In this document: positions 54,947 through 64,000 of the stretch, one piece after another
How the letters are laid out: each line of letters begins with the position of its first letter
Position numbering within the stretch: the stretch's first letter is position 1
Assembly: GCA_017643365.1 (NCBI GenBank)
Contig: JAEPNO010000004.1
Location: forward strand, 194,904-258,903
Source of the DNA: Balneolaceae bacterium
GTDB taxonomy: Bacteria > Bacteroidota > Rhodothermia > Balneolales > Balneolaceae
Length of the DNA stretch: 64,000 bases
Direction: 5' to 3'
Program-made: the position numbers and the translations under genes
Notes under the pieces: model-generated
What the model was told of the DNA's origin: nothing
Database searches by the model: none
Seen by the model: only the letters and a program-made list of their open reading frames with translations

Positions 54947-56539
54947 GTGGCTATTAAAGTCATTCAAAAAAACGAAAGCATCATTCCGTTTTTCGGAGAT
55001 AGAATGACTATAATTGGAGGCTTAGATCCTCTTGGTAATCAGAATACATCTGATGTTACTTTCCAAATGATCTTGCCGGGATTAAACAACGTTACAGGAA
55101 GATTGCGGTACTACAGCTATTATTGCTGGCTTTTAGATCAATACAGTGAACGAGTTGGTAGTACCGACCCAAAAGAGTTTAAATTGTTCATCCGAAAAGC
55201 AGAGTATCTAACTGCGTTGGCTGCACAATTCAATAGTGAAGATACTCTTAGTATTTCGGGTAGTAATTATTCAAAAGGAGTTTTAGCTGGTGACAATTCG
55301 GTCATTAGTCTAAGAGATGGGATCTATAAACCCGATGGCGATACTGAAGGCACATACTGGAAATTTCCACTTGGTATATTTGGTCAGTATTATCTCGGTT
55401 CTATGCGGGATATTGGGCTGATTACCAATCATGCTATTGAGAATAAGATTTATATTCGTACAGAAAGTGAGTCTCTTGAATTTGTTAATGGTGCCTCTTT
55501 AGCAAAAGCCTTTACTCAGAATATCTCTAAAGAAGGTCTAAGCTTATTTTTCAAAAGTCTGGATAAAGGGGAAGTGACTAGATCAGAACTTGAAGAATTG
55601 TTGGGAGATTTTAGTTTAACATCGATACCGGCTGGTACCGAAGAAGAGCGATTACTAACCCGAATGCTTATTCAAAAAGATCTGCCGCGATCAAAAGAAT
55701 CCACCTCAGATTTCCGTAGAAGTACAATCAAATTTCTGCTAAACTTTCTCGAGCAGTCCGGCGAAGATTACTCAGAACGTGTGTTCATTCGACACTGCTA
55801 CAGTTCTAAGGGTACATTTAAATCAGAAAAAATACCGGTATTAGTCGGGTGGTATTTTTACCAGTTTAATGAGTATTGGCAGTATTCATGTGGTGCTATG
55901 CTTAATGGGGTACTTGATTATCTCAGAATCAATTATTCCCCAAGAGCCCCTCAATTAAGTACATTTATAGAGGAAGTAGCAGATGCGATGATTGAGAAGT
56001 TAGTATTCAAGAGCAGCCTAACTCTCGAAGAGATACTGCTGGATTTTGAAAGTGGCTCAAATTCATATGCCAGTGCAATTGAATCTAGTAATTCCATTGA
56101 GAAAGCAACAAATGGGCTATCTGTAATACTTAGTCTATTTAAAGAAAATAAAACTGAAATCGATAAATTACATAAATATGGAAAGCAATATGGGCTCTTA
56201 AAGAGTGGTGCAGGGGTAGAGTATTTTGAAAAAGAGTTTCTTCCCAAGTTGAATTGGCAACTTGGAGATTTTATAGCTGATTTTTTGATGCGTAAGATAA
56301 TACTCAGGCATCAGTTTGTAGCTTTTCGAAAAATGGGGAATGGCAGTCAATCCACACAGAAGTTTATCATTGAAGAGCATACCATTCGTTATATGGATCA
56401 GTTAGATGAATCTTTTACAGGTCCTAGAATAGGTAATTTGGTACAATTTCTGATTGATGTTGGTCATCTAACCAAAGATTATACACTAACAAAATCCGGT
56501 GAGAGATTAAGAAATAGGTTATGGGATGGAGCTGATTGA
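54947..56539 (+). CDS. Unknown protein coupled to PLD nuclease
   Basis: A 530-residue protein with GTG start. No domain is recognised. The N-terminus (GLDPLGNQNTSDVTFQMILPGLNNVTGRLRYYSYYCWLLDQY) is conserved-looking, and it ends in a helical winged-helix-like region (IGNLVQFLIDVGHLTKDYTLTKSGERLR). It overlaps the PLD gene by 14 bases. The pair is very likely functionally linked. Confidence 0.6.
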   Translation: MAIKVIQKNESIIPFFGDRMTIIGGLDPLGNQNTSDVTFQMILPGLNNVTGRLRYYSYYCWLLDQYSERVGSTDPKEFKLFIRKAEYLTALAAQFNSEDTLSISGSNYSKGVLAGDNSVISLRDGIYKPDGDTEGTYWKFPLGIFGQYYLGSMRDIGLITNHAIENKIYIRTESESLEFVNGASLAKAFTQNISKEGLSLFFKSLDKGEVTRSELEELLGDFSLTSIPAGTEEERLLTRMLIQKDLPRSKESTSDFRRSTIKFLLNFLEQSGEDYSERVFIRHCYSSKGTFKSEKIPVLVGWYFYQFNEYWQYSCGAMLNGVLDYLRINYSPRAPQLSTFIEEVADAMIEKLVFKSSLTLEEILLDFESGSNSYASAIESSNSIEKATNGLSVILSLFKENKTEIDKLHKYGKQYGLLKSGAGVEYFEKEFLPKLNWQLGDFIADFLMRKIILRHQFVAFRKMGNGSQSTQKFIIEEHTIRYMDQLDESFTGPRIGNLVQFLIDVGHLTKDYTLTKSGERLRNRLWDGAD

Positions 56540-59153
56540 GAGGAGAAATATACTTCGGTTAATTGGCAACGATAGCAGGAAATATCATTCCTGTGTAATG
56601 ACCTGTTTCAGTTTTGATTATCTATTCTTTGAGCAAAGGGTTATGCGCACACTTAGAGCGAATCGAATACAAAATGCACTGGTATTGGTAGATGGGGGTG
56701 GTTTGGAGAAAGCCAATCAGTCCTTAAGTGGTGAAGAATTACTTCGAGGGAACACCTACAGTACAAGCCCAATTTATTCTAAAGGTGCTTTTCACCCCAA
56801 AATCATGTTTTTGGCAGGAGAAAAAAATGGGCTTTTATTGATTGGTTCTGGAAATCTTACAAGTTCCGGATTGAGTACTAACGATGAGATATGGGCAGCC
56901 TTCCATTTGGACTCTACTGACAATGAAAATGCTTTTTTATTTGGTTCGGCTTGGAATTATCTCGACAAAATTGGAGCGAACTTATACGGGGGAAATAAAC
57001 AAAAGCTTAGATGGATAAAGCAGTTTAGTCCTTGGGTAAAGGATTTACCAATTGATAAGTCAAAGGGTATTTTAAAGCATTCGGGGATTGAAGTTGAGTT
57101 TCTAGCAAATACAAGGGAGAGGTCAATATTCAGTCAACTTAGGAACTCAATTCCAAGTGAAAGCATTGCAGAGCTAACTGTTGTATCACCCTACTACGAT
57201 AAACAAGGGCAACTTCTTCAAGATCTTTATACGCAATATCAACCGTCAACAATGAGATGCTGCGTCGATTCAAAGTCAGAATTATTGCCACATAAACTTA
57301 CAGATGAATGGAAGCAAAGAATAAGGTTTATGGAGTGGTCAGAGGTGAAGAAAGATGTGAATGAACTGCATAATAGATTACATGCAAAATTGGTTCACTT
57401 TAAAACATCCTTTGATAAAGAGTATCTACTCTTTGGTAGTGCCAATGCGACTATTGCCGGAATGGGTGGATTAAATGCACCAGCAATTAATGATGAAGTA
57501 AGCCTATTACTTCAACGTAATGGTTCGAGTAATTGGCTTAATGAACTTGGGATTGATGTCAAGTCTGCGAATGCTACGACGATTTCGACGAGATCAGATA
57601 GGGATAAAGAAGAAAACACTGGTAACTCTTATCCTGTTAGAATAGACTACACTGAATTAGATAGTACTTCGCTTACAGTTTATCTAGGTAAATACAGTAT
57701 ATCAAACGGTCAAATAGTGATAGAAGACAAGTTTGGTGGAATACTAGAAACGATCAAAGTAAAAGTAGATGCAACATTTATAAAAGTAGAATGCAATTCT
57801 GAAGCTGCAGCGTTAGGTATCCGAATCTATTTTAGAGATGAACAGAATAAGCGTGTATCAAATTATTCCATCATACATTCCTTTGAAGCATTAGGCAGAT
57901 GCAACCCGGATCCGACCAAAGCTAAGCTCAACAAGATCTTGACCAAAGCAGATTTTGAAGCTAGTGATTGGGCTGATTTGCTGAACATTGTAAACCTTTC
58001 TGATTTCAGAACTTCTTCAAAACAGACAACCTCTTCTTCGAGTTCTTCAGGTAAACACTCTGCTGCCAACACCTCAGATGATGACTCCTCGAAGAATTAT
58101 GAGACCACTTCTAAAGAAGAGTTTAATACTCAAAGTGAAGATGATTTTGATCAAAAGCATAATAGAAGTCATTCAGGTTCTATCTATAATTTTCTAGCTG
58201 AGCGTGGAGATCACATTCTAGATAATGATAACTTCGAAGAAAGTGAAGAACAAAAACTAGCTAGCAATCCTGACTCAGGTGGGACAGGAAACCAGGTTAC
58301 TGGATCCAATACAAATGAATCCGTAGACACAGAGAAAATTCGCCAAAGTGTGATTAATTATCTGAATAAAGTCGAACGTCATTACAATCGTAAGATTAGT
58401 CTTTTAGAAGTCAAGGATAACATAGAAGTATCTTCGATTGATATTCCTGCAATTCAAGACTTATTAATTGCCTTAGAACTACTACGGATCTTCAAGGATA
58501 GAGAATATGAAATAAAAGAAAAGGGTGACGCTGGGGAAGTAACTATCAAAAAGAAAAACTTCAAGAATGGGGAGCTTGGGGATGGTAATGATACTCTAAA
58601 AGGAGCTGTATTAAATCTAGTTGGTAAGTTTCTGTTTATACGAAGTAGGGTAGAGTTTGAAGTAAATTTGTCAACCGAAAACACTAAGCTATTACATGAT
58701 CTTAGAGTTTCAGCATTTAAAAAAGCTCTATTCTTGATTCGGGAAGTTCAATGGCATCGAATAGAAGAACTAAACCTTCGAAAATTGCTCATCCTTAATT
58801 TGTTGGAGTATCTTGCACCCGACGCGTCAACGATTGAACTATCCAAAATTAAAGGGGCTTCAAATGACCTTCTTCGGGAACAAACGGAGCAACTGTTTGA
58901 AGACTACCTTTCTTGGAAAAAGGCATATTTAAATCCGGATCAAAATAGTAATGAATTACAAAGAAGAATTTATCAAAATACTCGCCACAGATTCCTTTTT
59001 CATAGTTCATTTGGAGGGTTTGTGTATCTTAATGAAGTCATTAGGATGAAACCACGAATCGAAGTTGAGTTGACCCATCCAGGGTTTCATCGAAAAAATC
59101 ATTTCACAATGAAGCATAGATTCTTTGTTAATATGATACAGTTTCATGGTTGA
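56526..59153 (+). CDS. PLD-family nuclease, large
   Basis: An 875-residue protein with two HKD half-sites. The first is AFHPKIMF (H90, K92) with IGSGNLTSSG, and the second is RLHAKLVHF with FGSANATIAG (about 285-315). Both resemble phospholipase-D nucleases. A Ser-rich linker (TTSSSSSSGKHSAANTS, ~510-530) separates an alpha-helical C-terminal domain. It probably degrades nucleic acid, with the upstream gene as a sensor or regulator. Intact. Confidence 0.75.
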   Translation: MELIERRNILRLIGNDSRKYHSCVMTCFSFDYLFFEQRVMRTLRANRIQNALVLVDGGGLEKANQSLSGEELLRGNTYSTSPIYSKGAFHPKIMFLAGEKNGLLLIGSGNLTSSGLSTNDEIWAAFHLDSTDNENAFLFGSAWNYLDKIGANLYGGNKQKLRWIKQFSPWVKDLPIDKSKGILKHSGIEVEFLANTRERSIFSQLRNSIPSESIAELTVVSPYYDKQGQLLQDLYTQYQPSTMRCCVDSKSELLPHKLTDEWKQRIRFMEWSEVKKDVNELHNRLHAKLVHFKTSFDKEYLLFGSANATIAGMGGLNAPAINDEVSLLLQRNGSSNWLNELGIDVKSANATTISTRSDRDKEENTGNSYPVRIDYTELDSTSLTVYLGKYSISNGQIVIEDKFGGILETIKVKVDATFIKVECNSEAAALGIRIYFRDEQNKRVSNYSIIHSFEALGRCNPDPTKAKLNKILTKADFEASDWADLLNIVNLSDFRTSSKQTTSSSSSSGKHSAANTSDDDSSKNYETTSKEEFNTQSEDDFDQKHNRSHSGSIYNFLAERGDHILDNDNFEESEEQKLASNPDSGGTGNQVTGSNTNESVDTEKIRQSVINYLNKVERHYNRKISLLEVKDNIEVSSIDIPAIQDLLIALELLRIFKDREYEIKEKGDAGEVTIKKKNFKNGELGDGNDTLKGAVLNLVGKFLFIRSRVEFEVNLSTENTKLLHDLRVSAFKKALFLIREVQWHRIEELNLRKLLILNLLEYLAPDASTIELSKIKGASNDLLREQTEQLFEDYLSWKKAYLNPDQNSNELQRRIYQNTRHRFLFHSSFGGFVYLNEVIRMKPRIEVELTHPGFHRKNHFTMKHRFFVNMIQFHG

Positions 59154-59579
59154 TTGGTTGTTTAAACCCTACCTTGCCTGCTGTTCGCCTTTCTTTTTAT
59201 TGAAGAATAAATAGTTAGTTATAGTACTAATACAGCCTAATTAATATTACACTTCATAAATTTCAGCATAAAAATACACTTATTTACCCGAGTCTTTCCC
59301 GAGCACTTCCCGACCTTTTTGGTGAAGGATTATCGGATAAATACTACAGCAGCAACACTGTTTTGCAAGCTATAGAGCTGAATTATCCCTGTCTCTTTCC
59401 AAACTAATAAGCATCCCAAAACCGCCAGTGTGTTACCCTGCTATCACCCTGCTTTTATGTGAAGGCCTATCGTATTATTTATCCACTAAAACTTGATTAC
59501 TCGTCAAAAACTTCGGTGCCTATCGTTATACTTTTGTAAGTGTTTTGGTAGTGCATCGACTTGAAGGATTATCGGATGA
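59154..59579. repeat. Gene-free stretch with degenerate iterons
   Basis: GAAGGATTATCGGAT occurs at 59324-59338 and 59563-59577, with a related GAAGGCCTATCGTAT at 59461-59475. No gene is seen in the rest. The repeats could be replication iterons beside the primase module, or degenerate element ends. Confidence 0.4.
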
Positions 59580-59987
59580 CTATCGTACATTAGATTCTCG
59601 TATTAAGCCAATTATCCTGAAGTAAGACTCGATTCCGTCTACGGTTCCTCTACTTGCAGGAAGCACCCCATTTGTGATATCAATCAAGTTCTGAAGCACT
59701 TCCCGGGAATGGGATAGTGCTTCTCTATGTAGTTTCTCGAGTTCCTTGTGTTTGAACTGTAGCTTGATGCCATCCAAATGATCATCGTAACTATCTGCCC
59801 GAAACTTCCATTTATAGGTTCGAGCCCAGCGTTGGATCTGACGTATGTAAGAGGCTTTAGCATCGAGCTCTTTGAGCACTTTATTGTAGGATCGATGTGG
59901 CCCCACATCACGATAGATGGTGAAGGCATCAAAGGCTTGACTGCTCTCGCCTTCAAAGCGAGTCCATCTGAGTTTATCAGTTTTCAT
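59580..59987 (-). CDS. Phage-type HTH protein, terminase-small-like
   Basis: A 135-residue protein. The sequence LRWTRFEGESSQAFDAFTIY, then DVGPHRSYNKVLKELDAKAS and IQRWARTYKWKFRADSYDDHL, resembles the N-terminal HTH of phage small terminases and packaging-related proteins. No large terminase is in the window, so it may serve another role. It ends against the iteron at 59563-59577. Confidence 0.55.
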   Translation of the reverse strand: MKTDKLRWTRFEGESSQAFDAFTIYRDVGPHRSYNKVLKELDAKASYIRQIQRWARTYKWKFRADSYDDHLDGIKLQFKHKELEKLHREALSHSREVLQNLIDITNGVLPASRGTVDGIESYFRIIGLIRESNVR

Positions 59988-60065
59988 ATCAATTTCCTCT
60001 TTTTAATGATTTAGTTATTAAGCATTCTAAGCATATTAAGCCCTATGCTCTTTTACTTGATTCGG

Positions 60066-60953
60066 CTACAAACCTGAGAATGCACTGTTAATGGTTTGGT
60101 GAATTTCAGTCTCACAAAGACCTGTCCAGAGTGCTGAATGGTGAATCATATCAACTGCTGATTCGCGCTCTAAAGCTCCTGATTTAACGAAGTCAGAGAT
60201 ACGTTTCGATGATTTGAACAAAGTGGAGTTACGGCTACCCATTGGTGCCTCACTTATTCTAGTTAGTTCACCTTGAATGACAGTCTTCACATAACTCTCA
60301 GAGAAGCTCTTATCATAGTTTAAAGCACTCTGTGTGGTCATTACTTTAGAAGGCAGCTTTTCATATACCTTGAAGTCCGGATTAATGATCAAATACGGAT
60401 CGTAGGAGTAAAATCTAGCATCATTCGGATTCGCGCCTTTAGTACGATCTAATTTTATACCTAAAGATTCAAAATCATTCATAATCATACCGAAGTGTTC
60501 TTTCTGCTTTTCCGGGTACCTAACTTTAATGAGCGCCCAAACACCTCTACCTGATACACTAAGCGAGATAGCTGCGAGGTTTTCGATATTCGAAAGCTCC
60601 CTTTTCAATTCTTCAGCCGGTGGTAGGTTTGGATTATCTTTAGCATCAATATCCAAGGCTATCCAGCCAGTGGGCTTAATTAGATGAGTTAGCTTACGTC
60701 CACCTTCAAATAGCCCACCTACGGTAATCATAGGCAGGTTTTTCTTTATGGAAGGCTCAAAGCAGATTCGATAAGCTAATACTTTGTCTGCATATCGGTT
60801 TCTTTCCTTACAGGCTTTCAGCCAACTAGAGAGAGGTATGGGTTTCGGTTTAGAACCGAAACCCATGTAGTAACTCACAATGTCTTGAAAAAGAGCAAGG
60901 GGCTTAATATGCTTAATTGGCTTAGTATTCACAGGTGTATTTTCGAGCTGCAT
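60066..60953 (-). CDS. VirE N-terminal-type primase domain protein
   Basis: A 295-residue protein. The primase-polymerase-like core is TGWIALDIDAKDNPNL followed by LAAISLSVSGRGVWALIKVRYPEK, the BT4734/VirE-N pattern with D-x-D catalytic residues (ALDIDAKD). The C-terminus is helical. It is directly followed by the DUF3987 helicase gene with an ATGA-type junction. Together they form the replication module. Intact, unlike the primase at 28816. Confidence 0.8.
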   Translation of the reverse strand: MQLENTPVNTKPIKHIKPLALFQDIVSYYMGFGSKPKPIPLSSWLKACKERNRYADKVLAYRICFEPSIKKNLPMITVGGLFEGGRKLTHLIKPTGWIALDIDAKDNPNLPPAEELKRELSNIENLAAISLSVSGRGVWALIKVRYPEKQKEHFGMIMNDFESLGIKLDRTKGANPNDARFYSYDPYLIINPDFKVYEKLPSKVMTTQSALNYDKSFSESYVKTVIQGELTRISEAPMGSRNSTLFKSSKRISDFVKSGALERESAVDMIHHSALWTGLCETEIHQTINSAFSGL

Positions 60954-62338
60954 TATTGACCTCTCTTCATTAGGCTATACTCCTTTGCAGGACAAGATCC
61001 TGTTTGAATCAACTTCTCAATGATAAATCCAGCTTCTATTTCATTCACAATAGCTTGGTCTAATTGAGTTTTATCTAAGTGGGAGAGATTCATCAAATCA
61101 GTTCGACTCATTGAACCATTGTGCCTTTCCAGGAGAGATCGAATTTTAATTCGATTAGCATACGATCGATTGAAGATGTAATTCCTATCAAGCATGTATG
61201 TGATATGATTTAATAGCCAATCGCATAACTCTATTGAAGCTTCAATTATGTATTCCTCAATTTCTGCTTCAGGATCATCCAAGGTCTGAAAAATTAGCGC
61301 AATTTTTAGTCCGTATGCATTTAGGCGGGACAGATAGCCTCCTATATCTGGAATTGATGATTCAAGCTCTTTACTCAAATGATGTTGCTTATGGCTCCAT
61401 TCATTGAATTTTATTCTAGCCTCTGGAGTGAGACCAATCTTTCTCTCCGGTAGGTGTTCAAGCTCCTCTATAACTATAGATAGTGTTTTCATGAAAACAG
61501 GATCGGGAGGGGGTAACTCAGTAAGTGATTTAAACTCACGGTCTGAATTGACGCTGCACACCGGTAGAATCCTTTGAAGAAACCCCGAATTCCTCTCAGT
61601 ACGGGTCAACACATCCCTGAATCGATCAAGTGTGGTGGCACCTGCAATATTCCACACAGGGTTATTAAGCTCAAAGTGTCCACTATTCTTAGTTGATCGC
61701 CTGACGGAATCTTCCGAGTCGAATATGGATAGTGCTAGGTCCTGCATCTGATTTCGAGACTTACAAAGCTCAAGCCATAGACTGGAGAACTCGCTTGCGA
61801 CAGATATACAGCCCGGATTATCTCGTAGAACTTCCCAGAACGTTACGTCTGAGAAGTTATCTGACATATAAAGAGTTCGTCGAATAGGTTCAGGAGATAA
61901 GGGGGCTCCGCTATCTTTTGCTAGTTTCCATTCATTGTATTCGTCAAAGAATTTTTTCGACCATTTATCTTCGAGTGATTTAAATGGCTTTTTTGCCAGG
62001 TTCAAAGCAGTAGATTTTCGCTGAGTCGACGAACCAGCAAAGAGTACGGTCCAGATGACGGGGTAGAGCTGCATTCCACCAACCTGAATGCTTCTTCTTT
62101 TTGCTATCAAGGCTCCAATGTTTGCGAGAAAAGGAGTGATAAAGAACTCAATCGGTGCATCGGTCAGAGGCTTGGCAAAGTTTATGTAATCCTGAAATAG
62201 CGCTGGCAAGCAATCTTGTACACGATCAGTTAGTTCAAGATCATGTTCATCAACTTTATAACTATTCGAGGGAACCGTCTTTTCAAGGATATTGAAGTGG
62301 TTGAGATTTGTGCCAATCGGTATACTTAAATTACTCAC
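60953..62338 (-). CDS. DUF3987 helicase-like protein
   Basis: A 461-residue P-loop protein with FAGSSTQRKSTALNLA as a Walker-A-like loop and CISVASEFSSLWLELCKS as a Walker-B-like strand. DUF3987 proteins are replication helicases of mobile elements. It overlaps its neighbours on both sides, so primase and helicase are one operon. Confidence 0.8.
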   Translation of the reverse strand: MSNLSIPIGTNLNHFNILEKTVPSNSYKVDEHDLELTDRVQDCLPALFQDYINFAKPLTDAPIEFFITPFLANIGALIAKRRSIQVGGMQLYPVIWTVLFAGSSTQRKSTALNLAKKPFKSLEDKWSKKFFDEYNEWKLAKDSGAPLSPEPIRRTLYMSDNFSDVTFWEVLRDNPGCISVASEFSSLWLELCKSRNQMQDLALSIFDSEDSVRRSTKNSGHFELNNPVWNIAGATTLDRFRDVLTRTERNSGFLQRILPVCSVNSDREFKSLTELPPPDPVFMKTLSIVIEELEHLPERKIGLTPEARIKFNEWSHKQHHLSKELESSIPDIGGYLSRLNAYGLKIALIFQTLDDPEAEIEEYIIEASIELCDWLLNHITYMLDRNYIFNRSYANRIKIRSLLERHNGSMSRTDLMNLSHLDKTQLDQAIVNEIEAGFIIEKLIQTGSCPAKEYSLMKRGQ

Positions 62339-62612
62339 TATGACCTCCTAGCATTAATGCTTTAACAAGACCATCAAAGAAAGAGGATAGCTCAAAGTAA
62401 GTCATCGTTTCTTGAATACAGGGATCAAGAAACTCTAAGAGAAGCTGCTCCCTAGTTCTATGATTAGTTACAGAACCAAGTGAAAAGCCCACAAAGAATG
62501 AATTGCTCAGGCGATCAGAGTTGGCTATATTTATAGTGTTATACATTTTAGCGGCGCTTGTCTTTTCCGGGGCAGCGCCTTTTTTTTGTTTAGTGTTGTT
62601 TAGAGCATTCAT
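62331..62612 (-). CDS. Hypothetical protein of the primase operon
   Basis: A 93-residue protein starting MNALNNTKQKKGAAPEKTSAA, a basic low-complexity region, then helical. It overlaps the DUF3987 gene by eight bases and the HTH gene at 62612. Function unknown; possibly a replication accessory factor. Confidence 0.5.
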   Translation of the reverse strand: MNALNNTKQKKGAAPEKTSAAKMYNTINIANSDRLSNSFFVGFSLGSVTNHRTREQLLLEFLDPCIQETMTYFELSSFFDGLVKALMLGGHSE

Positions 62613-62896
62613 TATTGGATCCGTTTTACTTTGTGGTTTAACAGGAAGTCTTCAACATCATCGATGTCATAGCGAATAGTTCTTCCATGCTGACTGAAGG
62701 CGAGCTTGTTTTCGTCCCGATAGTTTTGAACCTGTCTTCGCGAAACCTGAAGGATTTCCATCACTTCATCAGTAGTGAGCCAGCGTTTACGGGTAGCCTT
62801 CCTGATAGCCTCAGGTAGGACTTCTTTTACAGTCTTAGAGACTGTGGTTTCAACGATCTTTTCGAGATCGTCTTTCGAAGGTATGTACAGTGTCAT
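62612..62896 (-). CDS. Helix-turn-helix (HTH_17, excisionase-like) protein
   Basis: A 94-residue protein with the HTH_17 signature KRWLTTDEVMEILQVSRRQVQNYRDENKLAFSQHGRTIRY. Such proteins act as excisionases or regulators of integrative elements. The N-terminus (TLYIPSKDDLEKIVETTV) is a coiled segment. It heads the primase operon. Confidence 0.8.
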   Translation of the reverse strand: MTLYIPSKDDLEKIVETTVSKTVKEVLPEAIRKATRKRWLTTDEVMEILQVSRRQVQNYRDENKLAFSQHGRTIRYDIDDVEDFLLNHKVKRIQ

Positions 62897-63009
62897 GTGT
62901 ATACATTAATTAATGTTCGCACTTATTTTAATGACACTTAAATGTGGATTTATAGAGGGCTTTAATATGGAATTTAATGTAGTAAGTGTGGATTTCGACT
63001 TTCGGTGCG

Positions 63010-63867
63010 TCAGTTAGCTGCATCCTCGAGAAGGTTGGCTTTTTTGCCATAATACTCTATCCACTTCCTTTTTGTATTACGTGAGCCTGGACAACCTTCA
63101 CAGTTTCTAAGTATATCTTCAATTTTACTATTCAATGAGCTTAGACTATTGTCTTGTATATAAGCCTTAGCAATTCTCATGACTTTGCTGATCTCTTCTG
63201 CTGTAAATTTTTTTACTCTATTTTCTTTCCGTTCATAAAAATCAGTTGCAACACTTATGCAATCAGGTAAAGCATCTTTACGTACTGACCCAATTGATAA
63301 TGTTTCGATGTCACTAATCTTTTGCCGAAAGAATAAGACGTGATAGGATTTTTCAGTTGCTTTTATCACGTGTTCGTCACGTTTTAAGCAAAAATATTTT
63401 ATAGCTTCGTAAGAATTTTTCTTTTGACAATCCGGTATTCTAGTATTGTAATTAGTGCAAAATTTCAATTCCCCCTTCATAGAATCGAAAGCATTTACTC
63501 TACAAACTAACACATTGTGTAGATTCTTAATCTTACTAAGTATGTCTTGATGTTCAGCAAGTTGAATATTAGATGCGATTCCATGAGGATCATTAACTAT
63601 TTTAGAATCTAATTTAAAAGGGTTTGATAATGTTTCTAAGTAAATTGCATTAATGATTCCCGACATCTCAAGATTGTAATCATTCACTATTTTAAGTGTG
63701 TGCGCGAATTTTTTTAAAGAGGATTTTTCAAGTGCATCTAGATCTGAAGCTTTATAACCACTTAGTTCTTTATCAAAATTAATTTGAGGTACTTGGATTG
63801 AGTATTTTGGTAGACGAGTTTTTGAAAAAAAAAGAGATAAGGATGAATCTAAATCGGGAGTGTTCAA
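63010..63867 (-). CDS. Hypothetical protein coupled to IS fragment
   Basis: A 285-residue protein. The TTG start at 63867 overlaps the stop of the transposase frame (TTGA). No domain is recognised. The C-terminus (CEGCPGSRNTKRKWIEYYG) has a C-x2-C that may bind metal. The TTG start is a weak call; an internal ATG lies about 68 residues in. Confidence 0.5.
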   Translation of the reverse strand: MNTPDLDSSLSLFFSKTRLPKYSIQVPQINFDKELSGYKASDLDALEKSSLKKFAHTLKIVNDYNLEMSGIINAIYLETLSNPFKLDSKIVNDPHGIASNIQLAEHQDILSKIKNLHNVLVCRVNAFDSMKGELKFCTNYNTRIPDCQKKNSYEAIKYFCLKRDEHVIKATEKSYHVLFFRQKISDIETLSIGSVRKDALPDCISVATDFYERKENRVKKFTAEEISKVMRIAKAYIQDNSLSSLNSKIEDILRNCEGCPGSRNTKRKWIEYYGKKANLLEDAAN

Positions 63868-64000
63868 TTAAGTGTGTCAGGGGTTAAGTATCTGTCTTCG
63901 AAGTAATCTACTAAATCTCGTCGAACCGAGCTCCAACCGAACATGGTACCACTCCATTTAGTATGGGCATTCATGGTGGCTAGATAGAGTTGTTTAACGA
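63864..64000 (-). mobile_element. IS256-family transposase, C-terminal fragment
   Basis: The last ~45 codons of an IS256/Mutator-type transposase, cut by the window edge. VKQLYLATMNAHTKWSGTMF then GWSSVRRDLVDYFEDRY matches the closing pattern K-W-T ... W ... F-x-x-R of this family. Whether the full element is intact cannot be seen. Confidence 0.65.

Overview
The window looks like a chromosome of a Balneolota/Bacteroidota-type bacterium. This is inferred from Bacteroidota-style promoters (TTG ... TAnnTTTG), heavy use of TTG/GTG starts with overlapping genes, and protein families typical of the group: a CXXXY-type CcmE, a large CcmF, an S9 dipeptidyl-peptidase and a DUF5683 protein. I could not run a search to fix the species.

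Region 1 (1-13,700) is core chromosome: the N-terminal part of murA, a biotin carboxyl carrier protein, a YffB/Spx-like protein, a DUF3108 protein, dut, an MFS exporter, an S9 peptidase, a cytochrome c maturation cluster (ccmC-ccmD-ccmE-ccmF), a DUF5683 protein and truA. Between 4,522 and 5,870 lies a gene-free array of palindromes and a roughly 315-bp direct repeat. Region 2 begins at a tRNA-Asn(GTT) gene at 13,905-13,979, preceded by a partial tandem duplication. A large serine recombinase reads toward the tRNA and its last codons are antisense tRNA sequence. Everything to the right looks like accessory DNA of lower GC.

Region 3 (15,740-23,178) is the most striking locus. It is a six-gene operon with an autoregulated-looking promoter: XRE repressor, Cas4/AddB-like Fe-S PD-(D/E)XK nuclease, an 810-residue Argonaute with an apparently intact PIWI active site, a small helical protein, an HEXXH metallopeptidase-like protein and a Pif1/RecD-type helicase with a C-terminal extension. 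I do not recognise this combination as a characterised pAgo system.

Region 4 (23,265-36,550) is a replication/recombination module (YqaJ exonuclease, DUF932, RadC, primase-helicase, AAA+ proteins). Two adjacent genes at 27,995-30,831 contain six in-frame TGA codons. The three in the primase fall where tryptophan is expected, no other lesion is visible, and TGA is a normal stop in neighbouring genes.

Region 5 (36,593-59,153) is a defence island: a double GIY-YIG protein, a type I restriction-modification system (hsdR, an exported protein, hsdM, hsdS), a C2H2 zinc-finger protein, a 1,588-residue helicase-nuclease, a 42-residue coupled protein and a membrane DnaJ protein, a DUF4145-like protein, a toxin-antitoxin-SecB chaperone (TAC) operon, and an unknown gene coupled to a PLD-family nuclease. 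Region 6 (59,324-64,000) has a second, intact primase-helicase module (VirE-N and DUF3987), an excisionase-like HTH protein and, at the edge, an IS256-family transposase fragment. No CRISPR array was seen.
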